Both the position numbers and the translations under genes were made by a program. The notes beneath the pieces are model-generated. The model was not told the origin of the DNA, did not search any database, and saw only the letters and a list, made by a program, of their open reading frames with translations. Source: Anoplolepis gracilipes (Eukaryota > Arthropoda > Insecta > Hymenoptera > Formicidae). From it: a stretch of DNA of 64,000 bases. The stretch covers positions 5,292,501 to 5,356,500 of the forward strand of contig NC_132976.1 of the NCBI RefSeq assembly GCF_047496725.1. Direction: 5' to 3'. Below, one piece after another: positions 25,415-38,284 of the stretch; position 1 is the first letter of the stretch, and each line of letters starts with the position of its first letter.

Positions 25415-25511
25415 ACCTACAAGAATCGAGGGGAACAAAATCCGGGTACATATCATCGACAATAGTGAAGATTATATGGCTCGAATCGAAGCTTATCGTA
25501 ATGCGATGCCA

Positions 25512-25517
25512 AATAAA
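25512..25517 (+). terminator. otd: candidate polyadenylation signal of otd (proximal)
   Basis: AATAAA lies about 100 bp after the otd stop codon. A second AATAAA is at 25773-25778, after a 14-15 base A run. Either could end the transcript; AT-rich DNA has many chance matches, so this is only a candidate. Confidence 0.3.
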
Positions 25518-26466
25518 AAGAGGAAGCTGTATTTCTGATGAGTGTCTTTAGAGACTAAACATATCTTTAATTCGGCCAGCATTCGAGGAAATGTAGAATG
25601 CACAGGCCAATCGAGAGTGCCATACGTATCCTTCTGTATTTACTAGTTCAGCATAGTTTAAATATAAAGATATTCTCTATTGTTTGGAATATTTCCTCTG
25701 CAACGAGAATTTGCAGAAAATATTTCATAAAAAAAAAAAAAAATTGTTTTGTTTCACAAGAAGCATCGTAGAATAAAAATATTATTTGCGTATAAGAGTA
25801 TCAAGGAATATACAGAACATTCCACATTTTCCTTTTGTACCGTGCAATTTTTATTAGACGAATTTTAATCTAATATGCATTGTTTTAGAAGTTGATCAAG
25901 TAATAAAATTAAATAAGACATTCTGTAATTGTATATAATGTAATTGTTTCTTTATATATATATCGATGTATTACGTTTATGACAGCATAATATTTTTTGA
26001 AATATTTCGTACGGCACAAAATTTTTGAAATATGTTGTGATGTGCAAAGTAGTTTTAATTACCACATAATCTGACTTATTTCCACTTTGAAAATTATATG
26101 AAATTATATTAAATGATGTTCATTATTAGAAATTTGCAATGTTTTGAAATCAATGAAAATTATGATTTCTTAGAGGAATGTTTTGTATTTTGGTAGTTGC
26201 TTCAAAATTTGTTAATAGTGCAAATTGATTATTAGGTTGCTGCAACAGATTTGTCATATTTCTCAAGTAAAATTAAAAACAAAATTATATTATGGATTTT
26301 CTCGTGGAATATGATTTTTGTGTATAGTTTCAAGTAATTTTTAGTAATCAAAACAAAAATATATTATTGGTTTTAATACAGGTTTTTCATTTAGAAAAAA
26401 GATTTTCTTTCACAGAAATATTATGTCATCTTTATTTATCTATCAGAAATTAATAACTGTATTTGG

Positions 26467-26470
<4 letters not shown>

Positions 26471-26520
<50 letters not shown>
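26471..26520. repeat. (TA)n microsatellite
   Basis: About 50 bp of uninterrupted TA repeats. Confidence 0.95.
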
Positions 26521-26523
<3 letters not shown>

Positions 26524-28239
26524 AAATAAAAAAGCGACAAATCTTTTGCATTAATCTTATAATATCCACTAGTCACGTTAATAAAATAAATATGGCAGAA
26601 TTAACAGGAAGTATAAGAGGGGAGGTTTTATTATAAAAAATAATTATATAATTATATAAAAAAATTATTATGTCCTTCTTTGCATAGATCACTGCGTTAC
26701 AATTTTGCCGGACCTTATACAGTAATGATTTTAATAATTCAGATAATTCCTTTATAGATGCGAATGATGATTTTTTAATGATATGCTATAATGATTCTAT
26801 GTGATCTCCAGGACAGATAATTATACTGTACATAATATAAATACATTTACAATATCCAAGGAAAATAATTTAGGTGATTAATGTGTGGAATACATTTAAT
26901 TTATTTCATTTTTCAATTAAAATAATATACAACGCAAAAAATTTTAAAAGAAGGTATGTGCATACCAATACACGCGATACATATACCACATGTACATAAA
27001 TTATATACAAAAACATATAGTACAGATCTATCTATGTACATATGTATCATTATGTCGTGTATAAAAATACACTACCTGAATATCGAGATAAATTTATGTT
27101 ACGACGTCAAAGTTGTTGATTATTTTCTTTTTTCAAAAACTTATTTGCATGTGTGAAATAAAAAAAAATATATTTTATCTCTTTTATATAAATTAAATAA
27201 ATTCTACACACACACCGTCCCGTTGTCAGAAAATACGCGTGGAATATTATCTGTCATACGATATTATCTTCGTATACAGAAGAAAAGAATAATATAAAAT
27301 ACGAGTAAAATGTACTTTCTTAATAGTTATTAATTTTTCAATTTATTAAATATTCAATTTTTAAAATAAAATTTCTCTGAAAGATAAAACTTTACGCAGA
27401 AAAATTTAATTTTTTTTATATGATTAAATTCTTTTTGTACGAGAAATTGATCCCAGTTGTAACTTGTCACATCATATATTTGTTATTTCTGACAATCAAT
27501 ATTATAATATGCAATTTTTTTCAAGACTAGTACTCGTAATGTATGTATTATTTATTATTACTTATTTTTTAAATATTAGCGATATGCAGCAATTACACAT
27601 GATTTTTATTATGTCTTTTACATTTGTGTTATAATTATTCAAACTTTTGAGTGAGAGAGAATCTATTAAATTTGTGAATTGTATTTAATTCATTTTTTTA
27701 TTAAAATGTAAAAAGATACAATTTACTATATATTGTTTTTGGTAAAGTTTTCATTTTTTTTCTTTGTATAAGTATTGAAACATTTTGAAAAAATCTTTGA
27801 CGATGGAGCTTTATAGGAAACTAAACTAAATACCGTTTGTTCTTTACAGACGTGAGCGTCGATTGATTATAGAATAGAAAAAAAAAAAGAATCCGTATGT
27901 AAAATAAAAAAAATTATTTAAGATCTATAGGAATATAAGAGTATGTGACTGTTTAGATTGTTATTATAAATATTATCAATAATTATAATATGATCGACAA
28001 GAAAAACAACGACGTACATGTCTCAAGATGTATAAAAATAATATATCGAATTTGAATTGTATATAGATGTTTCTCACTTTTCTCACCTACAATGTTCTTA
28101 ATTTTCTACTACTTAAAAATTTTTCCCCATTTTTTAAAATAAAAAACACCTTTATTTTAGAAAAAAATTTTCTCAAAACTATATAATATAAAATTTAATA
28201 ATATAAATTAATATATAATAATAGTAATATATAAAAATG

Positions 28240-28309
28240 TACAAAAATATATATGTATATAATTATAAATTAATATATATTCATAATTATATACATATAT
28301 ATTTTTGTA
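28240..28309. repeat. perfect inverted repeat, 27-bp arms, 16-bp loop
   Basis: The left arm (28240-28266) starts TACAAAAATATATATG. The right arm (28283-28309) is its exact reverse complement. The sequence is almost pure A/T. It could be a MITE relic or a hairpin; there is no evidence of a microRNA. Confidence 0.9.
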
Positions 28310-28831
28310 TATATATGTATATGTATATTATTTGTACGACTTACATTTATATCTATTTTATAGATGCCTGTATTTCTTTTGTTACCATATGTACGTGTGC
28401 TTTAATCAAATAATTCTTATTTTAACCACAGACTTACTGAGAGGGCGTTAGTGCACAGACTTGGAATCTTTTCCGTTACACGCACGCAATAGCACAATTA
28501 GCTATTTTTAATATTGTTTCGTCGATACTTCTTTAAACAAATGTCTTATTTTCCAATAAAATTTTTATTAAGATTAAAATAATTTGAAAATCAATAATTT
28601 TATGCGCGATTTTGCAAGTATAAGAGTGATACATTCTCACTTACTCCCTCACTTATTCTCTTCTTTCTCAGTTTATTTTCACACAATGAGTCTGTTATTA
28701 ATTTGACAGCTTTAGAAAACAATTGTGATTTAATTGAGATATGCATAATTATAGCTTTTAACAGCATTCAATTAATAGTATATGTAAACAGTATCGCGAT
28801 ATAGATAACATTCGCTTTATATAATCTATCA

Positions 28832-28836
<5 letters not shown>

Positions 28837-28880
<44 letters not shown>
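28837..28880. repeat. (GA)n microsatellite
   Basis: About 44 bp of GA repeat. Confidence 0.95.
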
Positions 28881-28882
<2 letters not shown>

Positions 28883-29329
28883 ACTAATTCAAGTACAATT
28901 AATAACTAAATTAAAACATAATGATATACATACAAGTATTTGGCGACGATTGGACACCTGCTTGTGCTGTTTTTCGGAGAAAAAGCGTAAAATATACGAA
29001 AAGTGTTAAAAAATCTACACATAACAGATATAAGCGCACATATCAAAATCGCGAAATATCGATGAATAATGTTTGTATGCGAAGTTTAATGTACAACGAA
29101 AATATTCGACACTCCACAAAGCACTCGCAATAGATTCACTCACGCGCGTAAGATTCACCCTTTTAGACGGCAAAAATCGTAACAATCACAAAAAATATCT
29201 AGAGCAATTCGAACTTATCGCAACGTGTTTTGTGGCCACTATCGCCATTCGAAATTTATCGAATTGCGATTCTCGAAGTTTCTTCGACGTTACAATTTCA
29301 CTCAACGTCTACAGAGACCGCTGCTTGTC

Positions 29330-29635
29330 TCATCGGCACATGGCGCTCTCTGACGGCGAGAAATCGCACTGGCTGACAACTAGGGGTCGCTTCGAGCCGG
29401 CGTGGCTTCACCGTCTTTCGGTTTTCAGTGTCGCGCGTCTCCTCGCGCCGATCGGTCATCGTTCGAGCTCGTCTTTTACGCGCACGTCGTTTCGTTGAAA
29501 GTTGCAAGTTAACGTCACGCGAACTGTTAAAATGATCGCGACGTGAATTTTGCCGAGCGAGACGAAGTGTTTTTTTTTTTCTCTCGCACGATATCTGTGT
29601 TCGTTTCAACGTGTCTCGACGCACGATCGACGAGG
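29330..29635 (+). promoter_or_regulatory. CpG-rich promoter and 5' UTR of the otk-like gene
   Basis: A sharp switch from AT-rich DNA to a CpG-rich island precedes the ATG at 29636. TTTTCAGTGTCGCG near 29425 resembles an insect initiator, and there is no clear TATA box. The transcription start is not determined. Confidence 0.4.
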
Positions 29636-29678
29636 ATGCGGCACCTCATGATTCCGTTACCCCTGCTCCTCTGTATGT
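29636..29678 (+). CDS. otk: otk-like exon 1 (start codon and first half of signal peptide)
   Basis: Encodes MRHLMIPLPLLLCM plus one base, then donor ATGT/GTAAGT. It is too short to stand alone and is supported by the exact reconstruction of a signal peptide with the exon at 37982. A short upstream ORF (ATG ATC GCG ACG TGA near 29532) lies in the presumed 5' UTR and might temper translation. Confidence 0.7.
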
Positions 29679-32600
29679 GTAAGTATGCGAGTCAAGTATA
29701 CAACCGGCCCCCTCGAATAATCGGCATCCTATAGGGCTTTCCTCCCTTCCCGTCTACCGTCAGTATCAGTCTGTCGGGGATGAATCACGCGGAGGGAAGA
29801 CTGTCGATCGAAGTTTCCGGCGGAGTTGGCGACGTCTCTCTCTCTCTCTTTCTTTCGAGGTCTCACGCCGATCGTGTTCGCGTGAATCCAATCTCCGACC
29901 GGTTGCCCGGCGTCCCTTCGTCCTTTCGTCTTTCTTTTTTTGGCGGCGTGACGGTGTAATTACGGCTAATTGACTCCGAATCGCGCGCCTCGGTCGACTC
30001 GCTCTCTCAATGATTCGACTCGAGAAAAAAATCGCGCATGAGCGTGTTTCGTAAGCGATGATACTTCCATGACATTTTCCCTTCAATGACTTAACAATAT
30101 TATTGTTCGAGATGGAGGCAGAAAGTATATATATATATATACACATATGTATGAATACAAAAGTGAAAAGGGCGCAGAGAGTTATCATTTCGTGCGCGAG
30201 GAACACTCCGAGATATCTGGCAAACGCATCGGCGCGATACGGCAAGCACGATATGTTTCCTCGAGCGTTGTTTTACGCGATCGTTGCACGCTGTTGTTTC
30301 GCGATAAAATCGCGTAGCAATTTGCCGAGTAAAATATTTCGTTATTACTGCGGTTTGCTTAAGTATGCAATTAATTATCTCGAGTGCGTGATGCATAAAA
30401 AGATTTTGAAACATTCCGCGGGTTTTTTAGTGTCCTATTCGCCTGTAAAAGAAACATTTTTTTTTCATACGTACTTGTAGGATCTTGAACAGTATTATGT
30501 ACTATAAAAGAGATTTATACATCATTTTTTCATACGTACATCGCGTATCGCATAATTTATCAGCACTAAAAAGATTGTTTCTAAGATATAATACAATCGT
30601 TAACGCACACTGGTAAATGCTACATTGCTTGAATTATAGTGTGAGATTGCATGCAATTTATATTCTGTAAAAAAACGGATAATTTGACAGCTTTCCACTA
30701 TTTTCATATTCCATTTGTCATCAAATTAAACTTCCATTTTGTCATCAAATTTGCGAGTAGAATTATAAATTATTACAAACCTCGTGTATTTTCCATTGCG
30801 AATTTATTATACATTGTTTTATCTAACTATCAATTATACTATAATCAACTATGTCAAAGATATTATATATTCACTCTACAGAAAAGAAAGGAAGAAAAGA
30901 CCGAAAATAAGAGAAAAAGATTTTCTTCTCATCGTGTCTCTATCTCTGTAAATTAGCAACCTAAACTAAAGAGTCACGAGGGGAAAAAAAAAAAAAAAAT
31001 AAGATATCCTCTCGCCTCTAAAATCGGAGCAGGCCAATTTGCGTCCTCGCGAATTCTCCTTCGGCTCTTACGAGAGATTCGAGACAGAGACCCCGAATGG
31101 TGGAAAGGATGCTGCCACTCTCCACCATGACGGCTCTCCTCTCAAAGAGGAGGAACCGGTTCGATAGCCGCGCACACCTACACGTAAAAGCGACGAGTGT
31201 ACGCAGACTCGGTGCACGCGGGGTAACAGGGGAAGGGTGGAAAGGAGACGGTTGCCGTGTGGTATTACGTAGATATATACCTAATATCGGCCACCACACA
31301 GGGTTAAGGGGCGGAAGAGGAGAGAGAGGGAGAGGAGGGGTGCGCAAAATGTACGACGTAACTTTCAAGAGTGCGCCATGGTACCCCATGGCTGCCTCCC
31401 CCCCCCTTTCCCTGCCTCTTCACCCGTTCCCCGCTCTTTCATTCGTCCCGTTCCGGCTGTGCCACTCACCAGGACCACTTGGCCATTCATATCGGTCCGG
31501 TGCTCCTAATTACACGTCTCGAATTACGGACGGAGAATCGGGACGAGAACGGGAATTTCTAGAGAAACGTTTCGTGCCTCTGAAGGGAAGATAGGGGTAC
31601 GACGGAAAGTATATATACAAGTCCCCCCTGCGTCGCGATCCTCGTACCTCCTCCCCTCGTCTCCGTCCAAGTCCGGCTCTCTTTCGTTTTCTTTTCGTCT
31701 TCGTTCTTCACCTCCTTCTCCCGCGAACGACGACTGTTTTTTTTTACGTCGCTAACATAAGAGTCCTTTGTGCGAAGCCGCGCACGCGGTTATTTTATAT
31801 ACCGAATGTTATTCAGCCGCGCGTGTAACGCGTTTTCATGTTCTCCTTCCGCTCGCACGTTATTAGCCGCAACGTTCTCTCTCTCGTTTGCTCGTTCGTT
31901 TTCTTCTCGTCTCAGACATTGCGTGACGTCGTCAGACACAGTGTACACGTGTCTCGCTGCAGGGATCGAGAGAAGAAGAGAGAAGGAGGGAGAAATCGTA
32001 TTAGCCCTTTGATCCCATGAACTGCTGAAATGACTCCGGAAAAAAACAAAGATAGAGGAGGAGAGGCTAATAAAGACGCGGGTGGTGCGTAACGCGTATA
32101 AAGAGCGAAACCGACTTTCTTTTCCTGGAGATGTCATCCGTGACACGTGCACGCATTCGTACATTACGTCGTCCCTGTAACTGCAATTGCAAGATGGATC
32201 CGTATTACGAGCGCGTGAAATTTTAATTCCATTTGCATATTTCGATATATCGAAACTGAGGGGTTGGTCGCTAACAGTTATAATGTATAAAAATTACCCT
32301 TAAATTATACCTCGGATTACTTAAGATTACCTAATAGTATCTCAAATTAAAAATAAATTTTGAAAAAGAAATTTTACTTTAAATTATTTTAACGCTAAAG
32401 ATTATTTAGATTTACCAAAAATAACCTTGGATTAGGTACCCAAAATTTTGCTGGGATTGTCGCTGAATTACCTAGCTTTTGTACAAAAATTACCTCAGTG
32501 ACCAACCCCTCGATCGAAACCTTGCGAACAGTAAAAGTACCGAACGATCATTTCTATTTTTTAAGTTAATATTTCTTGAATAAAAGGTGAAAGTCTGAAT

Positions 32601-35600
32601 ATCTTTTATATCTTTTCATCATTTTCTTTATTAAGTAATTTCTAGATGATTTTTAGAATCCTATGTTTTATATAAAAAATAGGATATTAATCTAAATAAT
32701 AGAAACGATCAGAAATGACTGCTCATTGTGAGACATTTAATTTTAAAAGTTTCTTGCACTATTTAATACAACTTATTAAGTTCCAATATCAAAATTTTCT
32801 TACATTTTTTTTAGAAACTTTGGAGAATATAATTTTTTTTATATGTGCATAAATATAACAAAGAAATTTTTTAAAGAATAGAGAAAGGCGCTATAAAAAT
32901 AAATAAATAAATAATAGTAAAAGTAAATATATTGAATAATAATAAATTATTTATATCAATGGCATATTTACTTAATAATGTAAATAAGTTATCTGAAATA
33001 GAATCGATTTATCTAAGGGGTGCACTCGTCGGGCGTCGCAGCCTTCTCGGAAATAAAACTCCTTCATCCGGCGGTTATCGCCTGTCGACACGTGGAATTG
33101 TAAGATAAACTCCCTATCGTTACGGAGATACCCCGAAATTCCGGCTCATCTTTCGGCAGGAAACACTCCTTTTTCTGCCCGACGTCTTTTCCCCTCTCGT
33201 CTCGTTGCTCGACCGCGTCGATTGTCAGACCAACGGTTCAAAGCGGGTAAAACGCCTCGTCACGAGCGAAGCCTGCGTTTGATGACCTTCGGGATGGAAA
33301 CACGGGAAGCGTACATAATATATTTCGAGGAGCGAACTGCACGAAGGGAGAAAGAAGAAGAAAGACTCCCGGATAGACGACATCGGGCTCTTTGATGAAA
33401 CCCGCTCATTCATGTTGTCATTATGTATATACACTTTGAAAATGGCACACTCTCATTGAATCTCCCGTTTTCTGTTCGTTAAACGAATCCTTTTTTTAAC
33501 TGATTTCCGTGAATAGAAACCGCTCTGTACGACAGATCTAGTTAATATTTCTTTTTCTTTCTTGTCTTTTCTGTTGAACGTTATATTATTGTGATACTTT
33601 GTAGCGATATACTTTTGTTCCTGATCAATTTGTTTGTTTATTTGTCCAGCAGGAAATCTAAGCGAATAAAAAAATTGTATTCCAAAGCAAAGAAAAATTT
33701 TAATATTTAATAGGAAGAAAATAATTGATTAGTTTCAATAAAGAAAAAGGAAACTAATATACTTCTCGTGTCTTCGAATATAATTTCTTATATAAAAAAA
33801 GCAATTATCTGTTTGCTTCGTATCTGCAGATTAAAAATAAATGCTATGAGATAACACACCTGAGTTTCAAACCTGCAAGACTTAAAAATAAAAAACAACT
33901 GTGAACTCTTCGCGATTATTTTTATTCGATTTTTCATCATTTCGGCATCTCGTTGTAATATAAATATAAACTTTATTTATTTCTCGCTCTTTCTCTTTCT
34001 GTGTTTTTTCCTTTCCGGGGCAAGAACGAGCGGTTGCACTTTACCCTCGCTAAAAGGGCGTCAGTGTTCACCGAGCTTTCGCGGGTCCTTACTTTTGCTT
34101 TTTTTTATCCCTAGTCTTTTCTTTTTTTCACAATAAGTGTGCCTTACGTACGTTGTCTCGGCACAGCCCTTCAAAAGCAACAACTCTCAGGATGAGTTCA
34201 GAGTCGCGGAAGCGTTCTGAGTGCATGAACTTTACAGTGCTCAGACCGTCTAGAAGGCGGTACAGCGAACACAATTATTTGCACCCAGCAGCATCTTGTA
34301 GGAACCTTAGAACGCGTTCGGTACTCGGCACCCCCGATGAATACACGAGGCGATTTTCATGCACGTGGGTGATGCGAGGGGGCGTTGAAGAATCGGTCGG
34401 GGTACGAGGCAAATTTTTCCTTTCACACACGCACAAGTCTCGTCGTACCTGACGGCCCGCGCATAATTCATGTCCGCGTGGTTCGCTGACTGCGAACCAC
34501 GTGATAAAGTGCGCATTCTACGTGCACGCGATGAATTATGCATTCGGCGTGCGTTACATATATTCACGCTGTGCTGCTGGGTGAGCTGTTCTAATTGATA
34601 CGAGAAGGTACGAGTTCCTGCGACAGAGGAGAAGCGCTGCGATAGCCTTTGGGGAAATTAAAAAGTTATTATTAATGCATATATTATACTATTGTTTTAT
34701 TGTTCTTTATAACTCGTTTATTATAAGAAATTTACTTAGAAATACAAAATTTTATTATACGTAAGTTTTGCATACGAGTTAATTGTGTAAGTAACTCTTA
34801 TCAAAGTTAGAGTCAACATCAGTTGTTATATTAACAATAGAATGTTCAATTTTTTACCGATAAACATGAAAATATTACTAACATATTTGATGTGACATAT
34901 ATATTCGATTGACATATGCTATTAACTTGATTTTAAATGTTTCATCGGAAGATTAAATGGCATTCAATTACTTGCGCAGATGCATTTCTTAAATCGAACT
35001 AGTTATTTTATATAATTTAAACTAACTATTACGAATGATTTTATGGAAATGCGAAAAGTTTTTTTAACAACTTTAAAAGCGATCTTTCGATTTAAAGATT
35101 GTCGTTACTTTAGTCACGTGTACACATGGAGAAAAAGATTCCTTAGCATAACGAGCCAAATTCTGCTTCTACCGGCACAAACTTTATCCCTTCTAGTTTC
35201 ATGATGCCTGGAAGAGAGGGATCGTGCGCTGTGTACTACGAATAATAATCAAGGAGTGCTCCGACGAAAGGGAATCGCGAAACTACCCCAGACTACTATG
35301 AGAAAACAACCCCTTGTGTTTGCATCCAGACGAGTTACTTTCTTGTCGCTTTCGATTCACCGGAAAGAGATGTATAAAAGGAAGACATTTCGTGATTATC
35401 TTATGATCTCTTTAGAGTCAAAGTTAAGAATTAAAATAAAAAAATCTTTTAATGGCATTCCATAAAATACAAAATAATTAAGTTGCATCATTAATCCTAT
35501 TTGTGACGTTTTTATTTAATAATTTTTTATTTTTTGCATATTATGAAGTTAATATTATTCAATATTTGTTTACATTTATACTTATTTTAAATACATAAAT

Positions 35601-36862
35601 ATTTTTTCACAAAAGAGCAAAATTAATTATCAGTTAATTATACCAATTAAGCTTAAGTTATTAATCAACTAACTGATTTTCAACAAAGCTTTCAGTTAAG
35701 TAGACTTTTATCTAGAAAATTCATATTTTTACCTCCTCCGAAATTTGTCATGATATGTCAGAGCTATCTTTCTGCCAGTCAACGACGATTCTACATACGT
35801 GACATCGTATAGACATCTAACATGCGCAAGCACTTGGCATCGGACGACGTAGTACGTAGTCGAAAAATCGGGCCGCTTGTGTAAACGTCATAAAGCAACG
35901 TGGCTGCAGCTGTCGAGGAAAAGAGTAAGAGAGAGAAGGAAATGTTTAGCTCGGGATGGAAGCCAATCTCAAGAGTAAGTCGTAAAAGCGGTCGTGTTTA
36001 CCCCTCCAGGAGATTTCACGACCAGCGACCAACAGGACTGGCGCAAACGTGCATTCTTTTTTGGGTGCGCTCTTTCTCTCTTCCCCTTTTTTTCTCATGC
36101 TGATAAACCTTGGTAAAGATTGACATCGAGCCGCATTCGGAGGTACAGCCTAACGAGCGCGTTGAAAAGACACGATTCGGTCGTAAAGTCTGCCGCATTA
36201 GTTTATTTTCTCGATTTCCTGTAGTAATCTGGGACTAATGAGTGATAAGCAAACGATATTTTTGAAAGGTATTTTTCCATCGTTCGTATGGCTGATCGGC
36301 AACTCGCTTTACGACGAATCAATGGTTCCTTTGACGTTGCGCGCGCATCCGCGAATCCGGCGTGAAAATGCGTATTTTCTGCACTCAAAACCACGCGTAT
36401 AATTATCACAATGGATCGACTGCAATAATTAATATTGATCGCGTAATATCTGTAAAATAAAATTTTGCAATTTAGTAATAGCGCATTTCCGATTGTAATT
36501 TTACGTGTATGGTGACATGGGGATTGTTTTCTTCAAATTAAAACAAAAAAGCTGCTTCTAAAATCTATAGTACATTTTGCTTTTCGACGAATTGTGAAAT
36601 GATAGATCACCGCCACGGTATTAGATCACAAGAAATACCTGAATCCCCAATCATAGATAGGGAAACCGGTAGGGTCTGCTCGAAGATAAATAAAAGATCT
36701 GATGGGGGAAGGGGGTCTCTGATAGATTTATTACCTTGCATTGTGGTCTACAGTACACATGGACGGTTAAACTATATTGCATCACATGGAGATAGCTATT
36801 TGTTACTAGTCGAAATAAATTACATATACATTGAACATTAAAATCTGCATATACTTTACATT

Positions 36863-36909
<47 letters not shown>

Positions 36910-37555
36910 TAATCATTACACATTTAAAATCGGATACATATGTTCAAATAAAACGGTATTTGAAAATAGAGTTGAAAACATGATAAATAAAGTTGGGAAT
37001 AACAACGAGGACGAACTTTAAAATACGAGTAATTCGAATTTATCAAGAGTATCACGCGTTCTTTCACGAAATAATTGACCGGTATCTCTGTTGTTTATTT
37101 CGAATAATGGGAATTATTAGTGCGATCGGGGAGGAGAAATTGAAGGAACAGCGCGCATGTTGTAACCGCGTAATCTGAAATTTGAACGCGAGGTGGATTA
37201 TATAGTAAATAAACGCGATATAATGTATAATATTTCGTCCATTGCGACCGCGACGGATTAATTATTCCCAAACACTTCTACAGAGACGCGCGCGATAGTG
37301 GCGTGTTGCGTGAACAAGAGATCGATGGTATGAGAGACGGCGAGCAGTCACACACGGATGCACGATGCACACGTGTTCCCGGCCGGCGGCCGGAGAAACA
37401 CCGATCGATTTTCGCCCCGGTACAGAGGATTTAATCTACACCGGTGCGGCCATTGTATGCAAAATGCGTACGCAACGATCGCCATACGTAAGCTCGCGAA
37501 TCTCACGAATTTACGTATGTGTGTGACGTGGGTGTACGTGTTGTATATTATACAT

Positions 37556-37603
<48 letters not shown>

Positions 37604-38284
37604 TTTGAAATGCGCGATTCTCTTTTTACGAGCACTTTTCTTTTTCATTCTTTTCTTTTACTTACTCGATATCATCCGGCGTTGATTCGGCCATCTCTTT
37701 GTAATCTCACTGTAATTTGATTAAGATTAGATACATACGCATACTCTTCTCGTTGATTGCACGAGCAATGTATGTATACGATTAAAATTTATTTATAAAA
37801 ACAATTACATCAGACGCTTTAACATATAGTATGTTGTTTATAAATATAAAAAAAAAAATAATTTTTTATGCTGGTATGATATAATCATGAAGTTAAAGGC
37901 GTACAATAAAAATTTGATTTTTAATATTTGTAATCGAACAAATGTTATTTTATTATTAATAAAATGATTTTTTGTTTACAGTGGCACTTGTCCGCGGTCA
38001 AGATGGTGATCTTTACTTTTCGGTGAGTCCCGCGGAACATTCGGTTGTCGAAGGATCGCCGGTTCGTTTGAGATGCGAGGCTCAACCGAACTCGCATGTG
38101 AAGTACTCATGGAAAATGGACGGACAACAACTCGCTCCTAGTCCGCGAAGACATCAAGTCGAAGGCGATCTTTACATCACCAGAGTCAGTCGGATCTTGG
38201 ATAGTGGAAGTTTTGTTTGTGTGGCTACACACGAGAAAACCGGCTACTCGATTGAAAGTTCGCCCGCCAAGATTGATGTTAAAT
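29636..38284 (+). CDS. otk: PTK7/off-track-like immunoglobulin-domain receptor, 5' part only (continues past the window)
   Basis: The join 29636-29678 and 37982-38284 gives 115 codons plus one base. The split codon (T + TG, Leu15) restores a perfect signal peptide: basic start MRH, hydrophobic core LMIPLPLLLCMLALV, likely cleavage after Gly20 before QDGD. Residues 25-115 are one Ig domain: Cys46 (VRLRCEA), Trp58 (YSWKMDG), Cys94 in DSGSFVCVA, ending SSPAKIDVK. Phase 1 at both ends is typical of Ig-domain exons. The domain resembles the first Ig repeat of vertebrate PTK7 (LLRCEV, the W..DG motif, LQDSGTFQCVA). The known family is a transmembrane pseudokinase in planar polarity and Wnt/semaphorin signalling. 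Another Ig-superfamily receptor is possible, because kinase and later Ig exons are not in the window. Confidence 0.65.
32257..32512. mobile_element. hAT-like MITE, 256 bp, with exact 8-bp target-site duplication
   Basis: The ends TGAGGGGTTGGTC and GACCAACCCCTCG are inverted over about 13 bp. The element is flanked on both sides by ATCGAAAC (32249-32256 and 32513-32520), an 8-bp duplication as made by hAT transposases. The interior is AT-rich, has repeated ATTACC motifs and no ORF, so it depends on a transposase elsewhere. Confidence 0.92.
34461..34541. repeat. nested palindromes in otk intron 1
   Basis: Outer arms GCATAATTCAT (34461-34471) and ATGAATTATGC (34531-34541) are perfect inverses. 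Inside lie CGTGGTTCGC (34477-34486) and GCGAACCACG (34492-34501) around a 5-nt loop. The inner right arm makes a CACGTG E-box. It may be a binding-site cluster or a structured RNA. Confidence 0.75.
36865..36902. repeat. (TA)n microsatellite
   Basis: About 38 bp of TA repeats. Confidence 0.92.
37565..37600. repeat. (TA)n microsatellite
   Basis: About 36 bp of TA repeats, preceded by ACATAC repeats. An ORF across it is a poly-Tyr/Ile artefact. Confidence 0.92.
37982..38284 (+). CDS. otk: otk-like exon 2 (signal peptide end and first Ig domain)
   Basis: The acceptor is TTTTTTGTTTACAG and the donor AAAT/GTAAGT; 303 nt, phase 1 to phase 1. It encodes LALVRGQDGDLYFSVSPAEH onward. An Ig fold is shown by two cysteines 48 residues apart, the central Trp, and the DSGSFVCVA motif. 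Codon use is balanced and there are no frame breaks, unlike surrounding random ORFs. Confidence 0.9.

Larger units (their letters stand above)
25415..29320. other. AT-rich intergenic DNA between otd and otk
   Basis: Starts with the otd 3' UTR. The rest is over 70 percent A+T by eye, with a (TA)n tract, a 27-bp-arm hairpin and a (GA)n tract. No coding signal was seen on either strand. Confidence 0.65.
29679..37981 (+). other. otk: intron 1 of the otk-like gene (8.3 kb)
   Basis: Bounded by GTAAGT and TTTACAG. It contains CpG-rich islands (29760-30060, 31010-32170, 33000-33450, 34000-34640, 35860-36420, 37220-37520), a hAT-like MITE (32257-32512), a nested palindrome (34461-34541) and TA tracts. 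ORFs inside show no domain. The islands near the first exon may be enhancers or extended promoter. Confidence 0.6.

Noticed and set aside
25236..25538. 101-codon ORF after the transposon in the otd region
   Set aside because: It overlaps the otd terminal exon in a different frame. The otd frame gives a recognisable conserved tail with the right phase, so the longer ORF is a shadow.
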